Notes under the pieces: model-generated | Database searches by the model: none | The model's input: only the letters and a program-made list of their open reading frames with translations | What the model was told of the DNA's origin: nothing | Assembly (NCBI RefSeq): GCF_001509475.1 | Contig: NZ_LLZG01000097.1 | Location: 1-10,153, forward strand | Direction: 5' to 3' | DNA from: Streptomyces regalis | GTDB lineage: Bacteria > Actinomycetota > Actinomycetes > Streptomycetales > Streptomycetaceae | Length of the DNA: 10,153 nucleotides | Shown here: piece by piece, positions 1 to 7,146 of the stretch | Layout of the letters: each line of letters opens with the position of its first letter | How positions within the stretch are numbered: the first letter of the stretch is position 1 | Program-made: the position numbers and the translations under genes

Positions 1-2
1 TG

Positions 3-98
3 GACCGGCACCTGCACCACCTGCCACCGCCCCCTGCCCAGAACATCCGCCACCAGCCCAAACCCAAGAGCCAGAGCAACCTAACGGAGTCCTACTAG
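3..98 (+). CDS. Possible C-terminal end of an upstream gene (partial)
   Basis: The third forward frame is open from the window edge to a TAG at 96-98. About 27 of its 31 sense codons end in G or C, which is typical of Streptomyces coding sequence; the other two forward frames score lower. The 31 visible residues are rich in proline, histidine and glutamine and end in LTESY, which would suit a disordered C-terminal tail. No domain can be recognised. If real, the gene is convergent with the minus-strand gene ending at 253. The 154-bp gap between them holds only a weak candidate hairpin (185-190 with 219-224, loop of 28) and nothing else I can support. Another forward frame, ending in TAA at 82-84 and carrying a CxxC, is the main alternative. 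Confidence 0.35.
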   Translation, partial: DRHLHHLPPPPAQNIRHQPKPKSQSNLTESY

Positions 99-252
99 CA
101 CCTCGACGTCCAAGCTCGGGGCGCGCAACGAACCGACAGTTCCGCGAGTCCGGCCGCTCGACCGCCGCGAGACTGCCCCCGTACCGGGCCCACAAAGTCT
201 TGCGCCGGCTCACTGCCTGGCCCGCCCGGCCTTCCCGTCTGTCCGGCATCGC

Positions 253-867
253 TCAAGCGAACGTCGACGGCGGTGAGTCCAGGTCCTCGAGTTCAATGCC
301 GGGTGCCGCGAGGACCACGTCGCCCGCGATGTGTACGGCGTGCTGCTCGCCCGTGTCCAGGGCTGTGACCTGGTATTCGTCCACGGTCAGGGGGGCGTTG
401 TCAGTGGCGTGTGTTTCTCTGTTCACCAGAGCCCAGGACTGGTCCACGGTGCGCGGGGCGAGGACCGGGTCCGTGAAGGCCACGAGGCGTACGCGGATTG
501 CCGAGGCGGAAGGGGTGAGGCGCAGGAGACGGGTGGTGGCGATGAGGAATGCGGGGGACGTCCCGGTGAAGGCATGGGCGCGCACATTGCCTTCCGTGGC
601 GTGAGCCCCGGTGGGGTCGGTACGGACCCAGGTGACGCCCTCGAGGGCGGCGCCGCGTACCTGCCAGCCGCCGGCGTGGAGCTCGAGACGGACGGGACGG
701 CCGAGTTCGTCGAGGGCGAGGTCGACGGAGCCGCTGTGATCGCCCGCAGGGGTGGTCAGCTGGGAGACGTAGCGCCAGCCGGAAGGGCCGGGGGCGCAGT
801 GGAAGTGCTCTTCTGCGAAGGGGGTGTGATCGTGCGGATCGTGGAGCGAATAGCGGCCGCGGGGCAT
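253..867 (-). CDS. Hypothetical protein, 204 aa, soluble
   Basis: I do not recognise a named family. The protein has no signal peptide and no membrane segment, so it is probably cytoplasmic. It starts with a His/Asp-rich stretch (HDPHDHTP at residues 9-16). The middle alternates short hydrophobic and charged stretches, as expected for a mostly beta fold (about residues 45-135), and has conserved-looking tryptophans at 31, 68, 80 and 145. The C-terminus is acidic. The ATG at 867 has a modest AGGA-type ribosome binding site about 6 bases upstream. Codon use is typical of the window, and the antisense and shifted frames here are shadows. The gene lies downstream of ahcY in the same direction, but a strong hairpin (929-969) separates them, so it probably has its own promoter within roughly 868-928. 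A link to methyl-cycle metabolism would be inference from position only. Confidence 0.8.
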   Translation of the reverse strand: MPRGRYSLHDPHDHTPFAEEHFHCAPGPSGWRYVSQLTTPAGDHSGSVDLALDELGRPVRLELHAGGWQVRGAALEGVTWVRTDPTGAHATEGNVRAHAFTGTSPAFLIATTRLLRLTPSASAIRVRLVAFTDPVLAPRTVDQSWALVNRETHATDNAPLTVDEYQVTALDTGEQHAVHIAGDVVLAAPGIELEDLDSPPSTFA

Positions 868-928
868 CGGGGTCCTGGGTCTTGACGGGCTGGTCCGGCC
901 ACGCGGGCCAATGAGGCCGCATGGCCAA

Positions 929-969
929 AGGGGCAGGCCCCCGGCACGGGGGTGCGGGGGCCTGCCTCT
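929..969 (-). terminator. Intrinsic terminator candidate after ahcY
   Basis: A 12-bp perfect stem (932-943 with 955-966) is extended outward by one wobble and two more pairs (929-931 with 967-969), giving 15 pairs. The loop is about 11 bases and can partly pair. Read on the minus strand, it lies about 60 bases past the ahcY stop and is followed by a short T run of three, as is usual in Streptomyces, where long T tracts are often missing. It would insulate ahcY from the hypothetical gene downstream. Confidence 0.75.
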
Positions 970-987
970 GAGGATCTGCTGCTGCGA

Positions 988-1011
988 AGCGTGTCAGTGC
1001 ACGGACACGCT
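988..1011 (-). terminator. Second hairpin just past the ahcY stop
   Basis: A perfect 8-bp inverted repeat (988-995 with 1004-1011) has an 8-base loop. It lies 20 bases downstream of the ahcY stop on the minus strand, ahead of the larger hairpin. It may stabilise the 3' end of the ahcY mRNA or add to termination. The position and pairing are direct observations; the role is inferred. Confidence 0.45.
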
Positions 1012-1031
1012 CCGCTCGGCAGCGGCTCGGC

Positions 1032-2489
<1,458 letters not shown>

Positions 2490-2623
2490 TACGAGCTGCT
2501 CCTCGGGATTGGGTCGAGGGTGGGTACGGCTGGTCTGCGCGGCGGCGGACACCGGGGTGCCCGAAGAGGACACAGGCATGCCCGCGTACGCGCAGCGCAG
2601 TCCGTCGGAGGCCCTCTCTCCCT

Positions 2624-2653
2624 CGGTCGGTCCGTGTCGGGACCGCCCGACCG
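2624..2653 (-). promoter_or_regulatory. Competing hairpins in the ahcY leader
   Basis: Three stems overlap here and cannot all form: a 7-bp stem (2624-2630 with 2647-2653), a 6-bp stem with a 4-base loop (2636-2641 with 2646-2651) and a 6-bp stem (2628-2633 with 2640-2645). They lie about 135-165 bases upstream of the ahcY ATG, inside the likely transcribed leader. Such overlap is compatible with a switching leader RNA but also with plain GC-rich repetition. I could not match it to the SAH riboswitch consensus or to any SAM riboswitch class by eye. Confidence 0.3.
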
Positions 2654-2682
2654 CCATCAGCAGCGACGTCTGGCTCGGTCCC

Positions 2683-2688
2683 AAGCTA
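2683..2688 (-). promoter_or_regulatory. Candidate -10 box for ahcY
   Basis: On the minus strand this reads TAGCTT, preceded by TG, which fits the TANNNT pattern of vegetative Streptomyces promoters. There is no good -35 at the expected distance. If used, transcription would start near 2676 and give an ahcY leader of about 190 bases. This is a weak motif call only. Confidence 0.25.
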
Positions 2689-2885
2689 CACCGGGAGACC
2701 CGGTGGCCCCCAGTCCGCCTCCGAAGAGATCAGGCCATCAAGAGAGTCGTGCAGGGGGAGGACGAGGGTGGCGTTCACGGGTCGGCGGGAGGTGAGGTGA
2801 CGGTCGGGTGCGGGAGCGATAACAGGACACCAACGAACCACGAACAGGAGGCGGTAGACCGGGACGATGCGGGATCTTTGAGCCT

Positions 2886-2913
2886 TTGAGCCTGCGGCGC
2901 GGTGGTGCAGGAT
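2886..2913 (+). promoter_or_regulatory. Candidate promoter for the PTS gene
   Basis: TTGAGC (2886-2891) and CAGGAT (2908-2913) are separated by 16 bases. This resembles a vegetative promoter, with 4 of 6 matches to TTGACA and a -10 one base off TAGGAT. The -35 lies in the second copy of a tandem TTTGAGCC repeat. Transcription would start near 2920, leaving a leader of about 75 bases before the GTG. No regulator gene or clear operator is adjacent. Confidence 0.3.
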
Positions 2914-2995
2914 GCCAGGGAATCGGAACATCTGATCGATCTTGCGGGACGTCCGGGACGGCGTTTCCGCATGACAAAGGCGTTAGGAGATCGAC

Positions 2996-5107
2996 GTGAC
3001 AAGTCCGGCCGGCCCTCCCCCCACGGGCAGCGGCGGTGGCGAGCGGAAGCGGTTGCAGCTGCTCGCGGTGACCGCGTGCCCGACCGGCATCGCGCACACG
3101 TACATGGCGGCGGAGAAGCTCGCGCAGGCCGCCGAGAGCCGCGGTATCGAGATGAAAGTGGAGACCCAGGGATCCATCGGGGCTGAAAACGTCCTAGATG
3201 ACAACGATGTCAAGCACGCGGACGGGATCATCATCGCCGCGGACAAGGACGTGGACCTGAGTCGATTCGCGGGCAAGCGGGTCCTCACCGTCGGGGTGGC
3301 CGAGGGCATTCACCATCCCGAGCGGCTGATCGAGCGGGTGATGGCGGCGCCCGTGCACACGGCAGGGGGCTCCCCCACGCCCCCCGCGGCGGGTGGCAAG
3401 GAGCGGAGCGTCGGGTACAAGGCGCTGATGAACGGGGTCAGTTACATGATCCCGTTCGTCGTGGTCGGCGGGCTGCTGATCGCGATATCGCTCTCGCTGG
3501 GCGGGCACACGGACCCGTCGGGCGGTCTGGTCATCCCGAAGGACTCCTTCTGGATGGACATCAACAACGTCGGCGTCATCGGCTTCACGCTGATGGTGCC
3601 GATTCTGTCCGGATACATCGCGTATGCCATCGGGGACCGGCCCGCGCTCGTGCCCGGCATGATCGGTGGCTGGATCGCCAACACCGGTGAGCTGTACGAC
3701 TCCAAGGCGGGCGCCGGGTTCATCGGGGCGATCGTGACCGGGTTTCTCGCCGGGTATCTGGTGCTGTGGATCAAGAAGGTCAAGGTCCCGAAGTTCGTGC
3801 AGCCGATCATGCCGATCATCGTGATCCCGATCTTGGCGACCACGGCGCTCGGGCTGTTCTTCATGTACGTCATCGGGAAGCCGATCTCCTGGGTGTTCGA
3901 GCACCTGACCAGCTGGCTGAGCGGGATGACCGGCACGAGCGCGATTCTGCTCGGCGCGATCCTCGGGTTGATGATCGCGTTCGACATGGGCGGGCCGGTC
4001 AACAAGACGGCGTTCCTGTTCGGCGCCGGGCTCATCGCGACCGGCAATCAGACGGTCATGGGCATGTGCGCGGCCGCGATCCCGGTCATGCCGCTGGGTC
4101 AGGGCCTGGCCACGCTGATACGGAAGCGGCTGTACACCGAGCAGGAGCGGGAGACGGGGCTCGCCTCGCTGTTCATGGGCTGCTTCGGCATCTCCGAGGG
4201 CGCGATCCCGTTCGCCGCGGCGCGGCCTGCGCAGGTCATCCCCGCCAACATGCTGGGCGGAGCGGTGGCCGGTGCGATCGCGGGGGTCGCCGGGGTCGAG
4301 GACGCGGTGCCGCACGGTGGGCCGATCGTGGCCGTGCTCGGCGCGGTGAGCGGAGTGCCGATGTTCTTCGTGGCCGTGGTGATCGGCTCGGTCGTCACCG
4401 CGCTGACGACGGTCGCGCTGATCGACCTGAGCGAGCGCAGGCTGCGTGGCATGGCGGTCGTCGGCACGGGCACGGGTGCCGGTACGGGTACGGCAGGTCC
4501 CGAGTCGGCGCTGGTCGGGGCGGGCGTCGGAGTGGCGGGTACTGGTCCCGTCGTGGAGCGGGGGGCCGTACGTGAGTCGGCGGCGGCCACGACGAGCGCG
4601 GACGGCGCTGCAGCCGCCAAGAGCGCTACGGCCGCAGAGGGCACCACGGCCGAGGTCCTCTCCGGATACCTCACCGAGCAGACCCTGAAGGTCGAACTCG
4701 ACGCGGACGACAAGGAGTCCGCGATCCGGGAGATGGCTGCACTGCTGGCGCGTACCGGCAGGGTCGCGGACGTGGGCGAGCTGGTGGCGACCGCGCTGCG
4801 GCGGGAGGCGCAGGGGACGACCGGGCTCGGGGAGGAGATCGCGATTCCGCATGCCAAGACGGATGCGGTCACGGCGCCGGTCGTCGGTTTCGCACGGTCC
4901 GCCGAGGGCGTCGAGTGGGGCTCGCTGGACGGTACGAAGGCGAGGCTGGTGTTCATGATCGCCGTACCGGAAGCGGCCGCGGGCGACGAGCACCTGCGGA
5001 TTCTGGCGCTGCTTTCGCGGAAGTTGATGGACGCCGGGTTCCGGGAGCGGCTGCTGGCGGCCGGGGACGAAGGCGCGGTGCTCGGCGTGCTGGGCGAGAT
5101 CCGGTAG
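2996..5107 (+). CDS. Fructose-family PTS permease, domains IIB-IIC-IIA
   Basis: This membrane enzyme of the phosphotransferase system imports a hexose while phosphorylating it, with phosphate coming from phospho-HPr through IIA and IIB. The 703 residues show a IIB domain (about 20-117) with phosphocysteine C28 in VTACPTGIAHTYMAAEKL, a IIC membrane domain (about 135-482) with GGPVNKTAFLFG (332-343), GCFGISEGAIPF (395-406) and PHGG (439-442), then a Gly/Ala/Thr-rich linker (about 485-553) and a C-terminal IIA domain (554-703) with phosphohistidine H619 in IAIPHAKT. All three domains look intact. The GTG start is supported by AGGAGA six bases upstream and an N-terminus close to the IIB domain. 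No fruK- or fruR-like gene is adjacent, unlike typical fruA loci. Fructose is the default guess; mannose or another fructose-family substrate such as a mannosyl glycoside cannot be excluded. Confidence 0.93.
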   Translation: MTSPAGPPPTGSGGGERKRLQLLAVTACPTGIAHTYMAAEKLAQAAESRGIEMKVETQGSIGAENVLDDNDVKHADGIIIAADKDVDLSRFAGKRVLTVGVAEGIHHPERLIERVMAAPVHTAGGSPTPPAAGGKERSVGYKALMNGVSYMIPFVVVGGLLIAISLSLGGHTDPSGGLVIPKDSFWMDINNVGVIGFTLMVPILSGYIAYAIGDRPALVPGMIGGWIANTGELYDSKAGAGFIGAIVTGFLAGYLVLWIKKVKVPKFVQPIMPIIVIPILATTALGLFFMYVIGKPISWVFEHLTSWLSGMTGTSAILLGAILGLMIAFDMGGPVNKTAFLFGAGLIATGNQTVMGMCAAAIPVMPLGQGLATLIRKRLYTEQERETGLASLFMGCFGISEGAIPFAAARPAQVIPANMLGGAVAGAIAGVAGVEDAVPHGGPIVAVLGAVSGVPMFFVAVVIGSVVTALTTVALIDLSERRLRGMAVVGTGTGAGTGTAGPESALVGAGVGVAGTGPVVERGAVRESAAATTSADGAAAAKSATAAEGTTAEVLSGYLTEQTLKVELDADDKESAIREMAALLARTGRVADVGELVATALRREAQGTTGLGEEIAIPHAKTDAVTAPVVGFARSAEGVEWGSLDGTKARLVFMIAVPEAAAGDEHLRILALLSRKLMDAGFRERLLAAGDEGAVLGVLGEIR

Positions 5108-5152
5108 CCGAGGCGGGAAACGCGGAAGCGAGCGAGATGCAGTGGCCGAAGT

Positions 5153-5184
5153 GCGGGTCCGCGGCTGTAACGCCGCGGGCCCGC
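5153..5184 (+). terminator. Strong hairpin after the PTS gene
   Basis: A 13-bp stem (5153-5165 with 5172-5184) contains one T-G wobble and a 6-base TGTAAC loop, 46 bases past the PTS stop codon. There is no T tract after it, which is common for Streptomyces terminators. It may end or attenuate PTS transcription before the signal peptidase-like gene. Confidence 0.65.
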
Positions 5185-5200
5185 GCGGACGCTGCACGGA

Positions 5201-5222
5201 CGGCGGCTGCTTTCTGCCGCCG
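5201..5222 (+). terminator. Second hairpin upstream of the signal peptidase-like gene
   Basis: A perfect 7-bp stem (5201-5207 with 5216-5222) has an 8-base loop with a short T run inside it. It ends 29 bases before the ATG at 5252. It could reinforce the preceding terminator or lie in the leader of the next gene. Confidence 0.35.
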
Positions 5223-5251
5223 CGGACGTTACGCCTGGGGAGGGAGTGCTG

Positions 5252-5920
5252 ATGGAGCGGGGGCGAAGACTCGCGGTCGCGGGGTGGGTGGTGGGACTTC
5301 TGGGGCTGGTGCTGGTGATCGCCTCCGTGCTGTGGCTGCGGACGGGCTATGTGCTGTCCAGCGTGTCGAGCAGGGGCATGGCGCCCACGTACGCCGTCGG
5401 TGACCGGATCGTCGCCGAACGCGTGGGCACGGACGAGGTGAGGCGGGGCGACGTCGTGCTGTACACGGCGCCGGAGCGCTACGGGAACCGGGCCGTCATG
5501 CAGCGCGTCATCGGCGTGGGCGGCGACCGCATCGTCTGCTGCGAAGGCACGGGCACGGCGCGGGAGCGGCTGACCGTCAACGGGGAGCCGCTCAGCGAGC
5601 CGTACGTGAAGGACGGCATCGCCGACGGGATGCATCGCCCGTACGACGTGACGGTGCCGGACGGCCGGCTGTTCGTGCTCGGCGACCACCGTCTGATGGC
5701 GCGCGACTCCCGGTTTTTCGCCGAGGACCACGGCGGGGCGGTGCCCGTCGGCGGGGTCATGGGCCGGGTGACCGACAGCTATGTGGGGCCGATGCTGCTC
5801 GCTGCGGCCACGCTGCTCGGGCTGCTCCTTGCGATCGTCGGGCTCGTCCTCGGGATCACGGCACGGAACCTGCGGCGGCGGCCGGCGGCGCAGTTGGCGT
5901 TGTGGCCCCCGCACTTGTGA
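5252..5920 (+). CDS. Signal peptidase I-like (S26) membrane protein, likely non-catalytic
   Basis: The 222-residue protein has one N-terminal membrane helix (about 7-29), an S26 peptidase-like extracytoplasmic body and a second helix near the C-terminus (about 181-203). Boxes of signal peptidase I are recognisable: SSRGMAPT (39-46), RRGDVVLY (64-71), VMQRVIGVGGD (82-92) and GDHRLMARDSR (144-154). However, the nucleophile Ser directly before the box Met is Gly42, and the general-base Lys before Arg85 is Gln84. The only lysine in the protein is K120, outside these boxes. Box E also lacks the usual Asn-Ser pair. It therefore probably lacks Ser-Lys peptidase activity. The ATG at 5252 is preferred over a GTG at 5246 because AGGGAG (5241-5246) is well spaced only for the ATG. 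It is codirectional with the PTS gene, with hairpins between. It could be a membrane scaffold or regulator, or use another nucleophile such as Ser39 or Ser40. Confidence 0.85.
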   Translation: MERGRRLAVAGWVVGLLGLVLVIASVLWLRTGYVLSSVSSRGMAPTYAVGDRIVAERVGTDEVRRGDVVLYTAPERYGNRAVMQRVIGVGGDRIVCCEGTGTARERLTVNGEPLSEPYVKDGIADGMHRPYDVTVPDGRLFVLGDHRLMARDSRFFAEDHGGAVPVGGVMGRVTDSYVGPMLLAAATLLGLLLAIVGLVLGITARNLRRRPAAQLALWPPHL

Positions 5921-5943
5921 CGGCACCCGCTGCCAGGGATGCG

Positions 5944-5980
5944 CGACGGGGCCCGCCGATCGACTCGGCGGGCCCCGTCG
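5944..5980. terminator. Bidirectional terminator between convergent genes
   Basis: A perfect 16-bp inverted repeat (5944-5959 with 5965-5980) has a 5-base loop, and one further wobble pair outside. It lies 23 bases past the stop of the signal peptidase-like gene and 12 bases past the stop of the CDF transporter gene on the other strand. Its symmetry and position between converging genes make a two-way terminator the natural reading. Confidence 0.88.
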
Positions 5981-5992
5981 TCGTACGGGACC

Positions 5993-6973
5993 TCAGTGCC
6001 CGGCGTCGTGCGGCGCCGGTCCGCCGGGCGTCGCCTCGCGGTCGGCGCCCTTGGCCGCCTCGGCCTCGCTGTAGATGTCGGGCTCGAGGTAGATCACGCG
6101 GGCGATCGGGACGGCCTCGCGGATGCGGGACTCGGCGGCGTCGATGGCGGAGGCGACCTCGGCGGCCGTGTCCTCGTGCCGGACGGCGATCTTGGCGGCG
6201 ACCAGGAGTTCCTCGGGGCCGAGGTGCAGCGTGCGCATGTGGATGATGCGGGTGACGGTGTCGCCGTCGACGATGGCGGCCTCGATCTTCGTGACCTCCT
6301 CGACGCCCGCGGACTCGCCGAGCAGCAGCGACTTGGTCTCGATGGCGAGGACGACCGCGATCAGGACGAGCAGGATTCCGATGCAGACGGTGCCGATGCC
6401 GTCCCAGACGCCGTCGCCGGTGAGCAGGGCCAGGCCGACGCCGCCCAGGGCGAGGACCAGACCGACCAGTGCGCCGAGGTCCTCCAGGAGGACGACGGGC
6501 AGCTCGGGGGCCTTGGCATGGCGGACGAACTCCTTCCAGGACTTCCTGCCGCGCAGGGCGTTGGACTCCTTGATGGCCGTGCGGAAGGAGAAGGTCTCGG
6601 CGATGATCGCGAAGACGAGGACGCCGACCGGCCAGTACCAGTGCTCGATCTCGTGCGGGTGCTTGATCTTCTCGTAGCCCTCGTAGAGGGCGAACATGCC
6701 GCCGACCGAGAACAGGATGATCGAGACGAGGAAGGCGTAGATGTAGCGCTCGCGGCCGTAGCCGAAGGGGTGCTGCGGAGTCGCCTCGCGCTGCGCCTTC
6801 TTGCCGCCGACCAGCAGCAGGGCCTGGTTGCCGGAGTCGGCGAGCGAGTGCACGCCCTCGGCGAGCATCGACGACGAGCCGCTGAACGCGAACGCCACGA
6901 ATTTCGATGCAGCGATCGCGAGGTTGGCGGCGAGTGCCGCCACGATCGCCTTGGTTCCGCCTGACGCGCTCAT
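5993..6973 (-). CDS. Cation diffusion facilitator, SLC30A9-like
   Basis: This is a proton-coupled divalent metal exporter of the inner membrane, probably for zinc or a similar ion. The 326 residues show six membrane segments (about 9-30, 33-57, 78-98, 112-130, 158-184, 190-212) and a C-terminal cytoplasmic domain (about 215-300) of the kind that dimerises in CDF proteins. Helix 2 carries the metal-site motif HSLAD (H42, D46). HPFGYGRERYIYAF (68-81) and the helix-5 segment VVLLEDLGALVGL (160-172) resemble the SLC30A9/ZnT9 branch, in which the canonical helix-5 HxxxD is replaced by an ED pair. The C-terminal 25 residues are a charged, probably disordered tail. The ATG at 6973 places the first helix just after a short N-terminus; AAGGGA lies about 11 bases upstream. 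The frame stays open far upstream only because it is a shadow frame of manA. Confidence 0.93.
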   Translation of the reverse strand: MSASGGTKAIVAALAANLAIAASKFVAFAFSGSSSMLAEGVHSLADSGNQALLLVGGKKAQREATPQHPFGYGRERYIYAFLVSIILFSVGGMFALYEGYEKIKHPHEIEHWYWPVGVLVFAIIAETFSFRTAIKESNALRGRKSWKEFVRHAKAPELPVVLLEDLGALVGLVLALGGVGLALLTGDGVWDGIGTVCIGILLVLIAVVLAIETKSLLLGESAGVEEVTKIEAAIVDGDTVTRIIHMRTLHLGPEELLVAAKIAVRHEDTAAEVASAIDAAESRIREAVPIARVIYLEPDIYSEAEAAKGADREATPGGPAPHDAGH

Positions 6974-6991
6974 GTGTCGCGTTGTCCCTTC

Positions 6992-7019
6992 GCCTTCGTA
7001 GGCCTTCGTAGCCTTCGTA
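6992..7019 (-). repeat. Three copies of GCCTTCGTA upstream of the CDF gene
   Basis: GCCTTCGTA occurs at 6992-7000, 7002-7010 and 7011-7019, ending about 20 bases from the CDF start. On the transcribed strand this reads as repeated TACGAAGGC. It may be simple slippage or a repeated operator or leader element. Confidence 0.7.
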
Positions 7020-7109
7020 CGTGCGCCGTCCAGGGCGTCGTCGAGGGGAGCACGCGGCCCCCGATCGGCTTTGCCCGTCCTTTGCCGGTGGGCCATTGTT
7101 GCAGCCCGG

Positions 7110-7137
7110 TCCGACAACGGCGCGCCGGGTCGTCGGA
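7110..7137 (-). terminator. Interrupted hairpin after manA
   Basis: A 6-bp stem (7110-7115 with 7132-7137) encloses the palindrome CGGCGCGCCG. It lies 10 bases past the manA stop on the minus strand. It may terminate or attenuate manA transcription before the CDF gene, but the stem is imperfect. Confidence 0.4.
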
Positions 7138-7146
7138 TGCCCTCGG

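Larger units (their letters stand above)
2490..2995. other. Divergent intergenic region between ahcY and the PTS gene
   Basis: This 506-bp stretch carries the upstream regions of both divergent genes. On the ahcY side it is rich in short inverted repeats: competing hairpins at 2624-2653, the palindrome CGCGTACGCG at 2583-2592 and GGCATGCC at 2575-2582. On the PTS side are a tandem TTTGAGCC pair (2877-2892), GATCGATC (2934-2941), GGACGTCC (2947-2954) and a clear AGGAGA ribosome binding site (2985-2990) ahead of the GTG at 2996. I see no convincing small gene in it. The open frame upstream of ahcY reads through part of it, but its translation does not look like a conserved protein. Confidence 0.6.

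Noticed and set aside
1..84. Forward frame with a CxxC pair near the window edge
   Set aside because: Third-position G/C is lower than in the frame ending at 98, and the second half uses AGA and CCA codons that are rare in this kind of genome.
2490..2684. N-terminal extension of AhcY to an upstream TTG
   Set aside because: The extra 65 residues are unlike the family, and the GAGGAG site favours the ATG at 2489.
2490..2690. SAH or SAM riboswitch before ahcY
   Set aside because: I could not find the conserved core of these classes by eye; GCGCTGC-like and GAGGAGC pieces occur but not in the right arrangement.
5246..5251. GTG start two codons before the chosen start of the signal peptidase-like gene
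   Set aside because: The only good ribosome binding site overlaps this GTG and is properly spaced for the ATG at 5252.
3194..5926. A 910-codon open frame on the minus strand opposite the PTS and signal peptidase-like genes
   Set aside because: Its translation is Arg/Pro/His-rich low-complexity sequence, the usual antisense shadow in very GC-rich DNA; the plus strand encodes clear domains.
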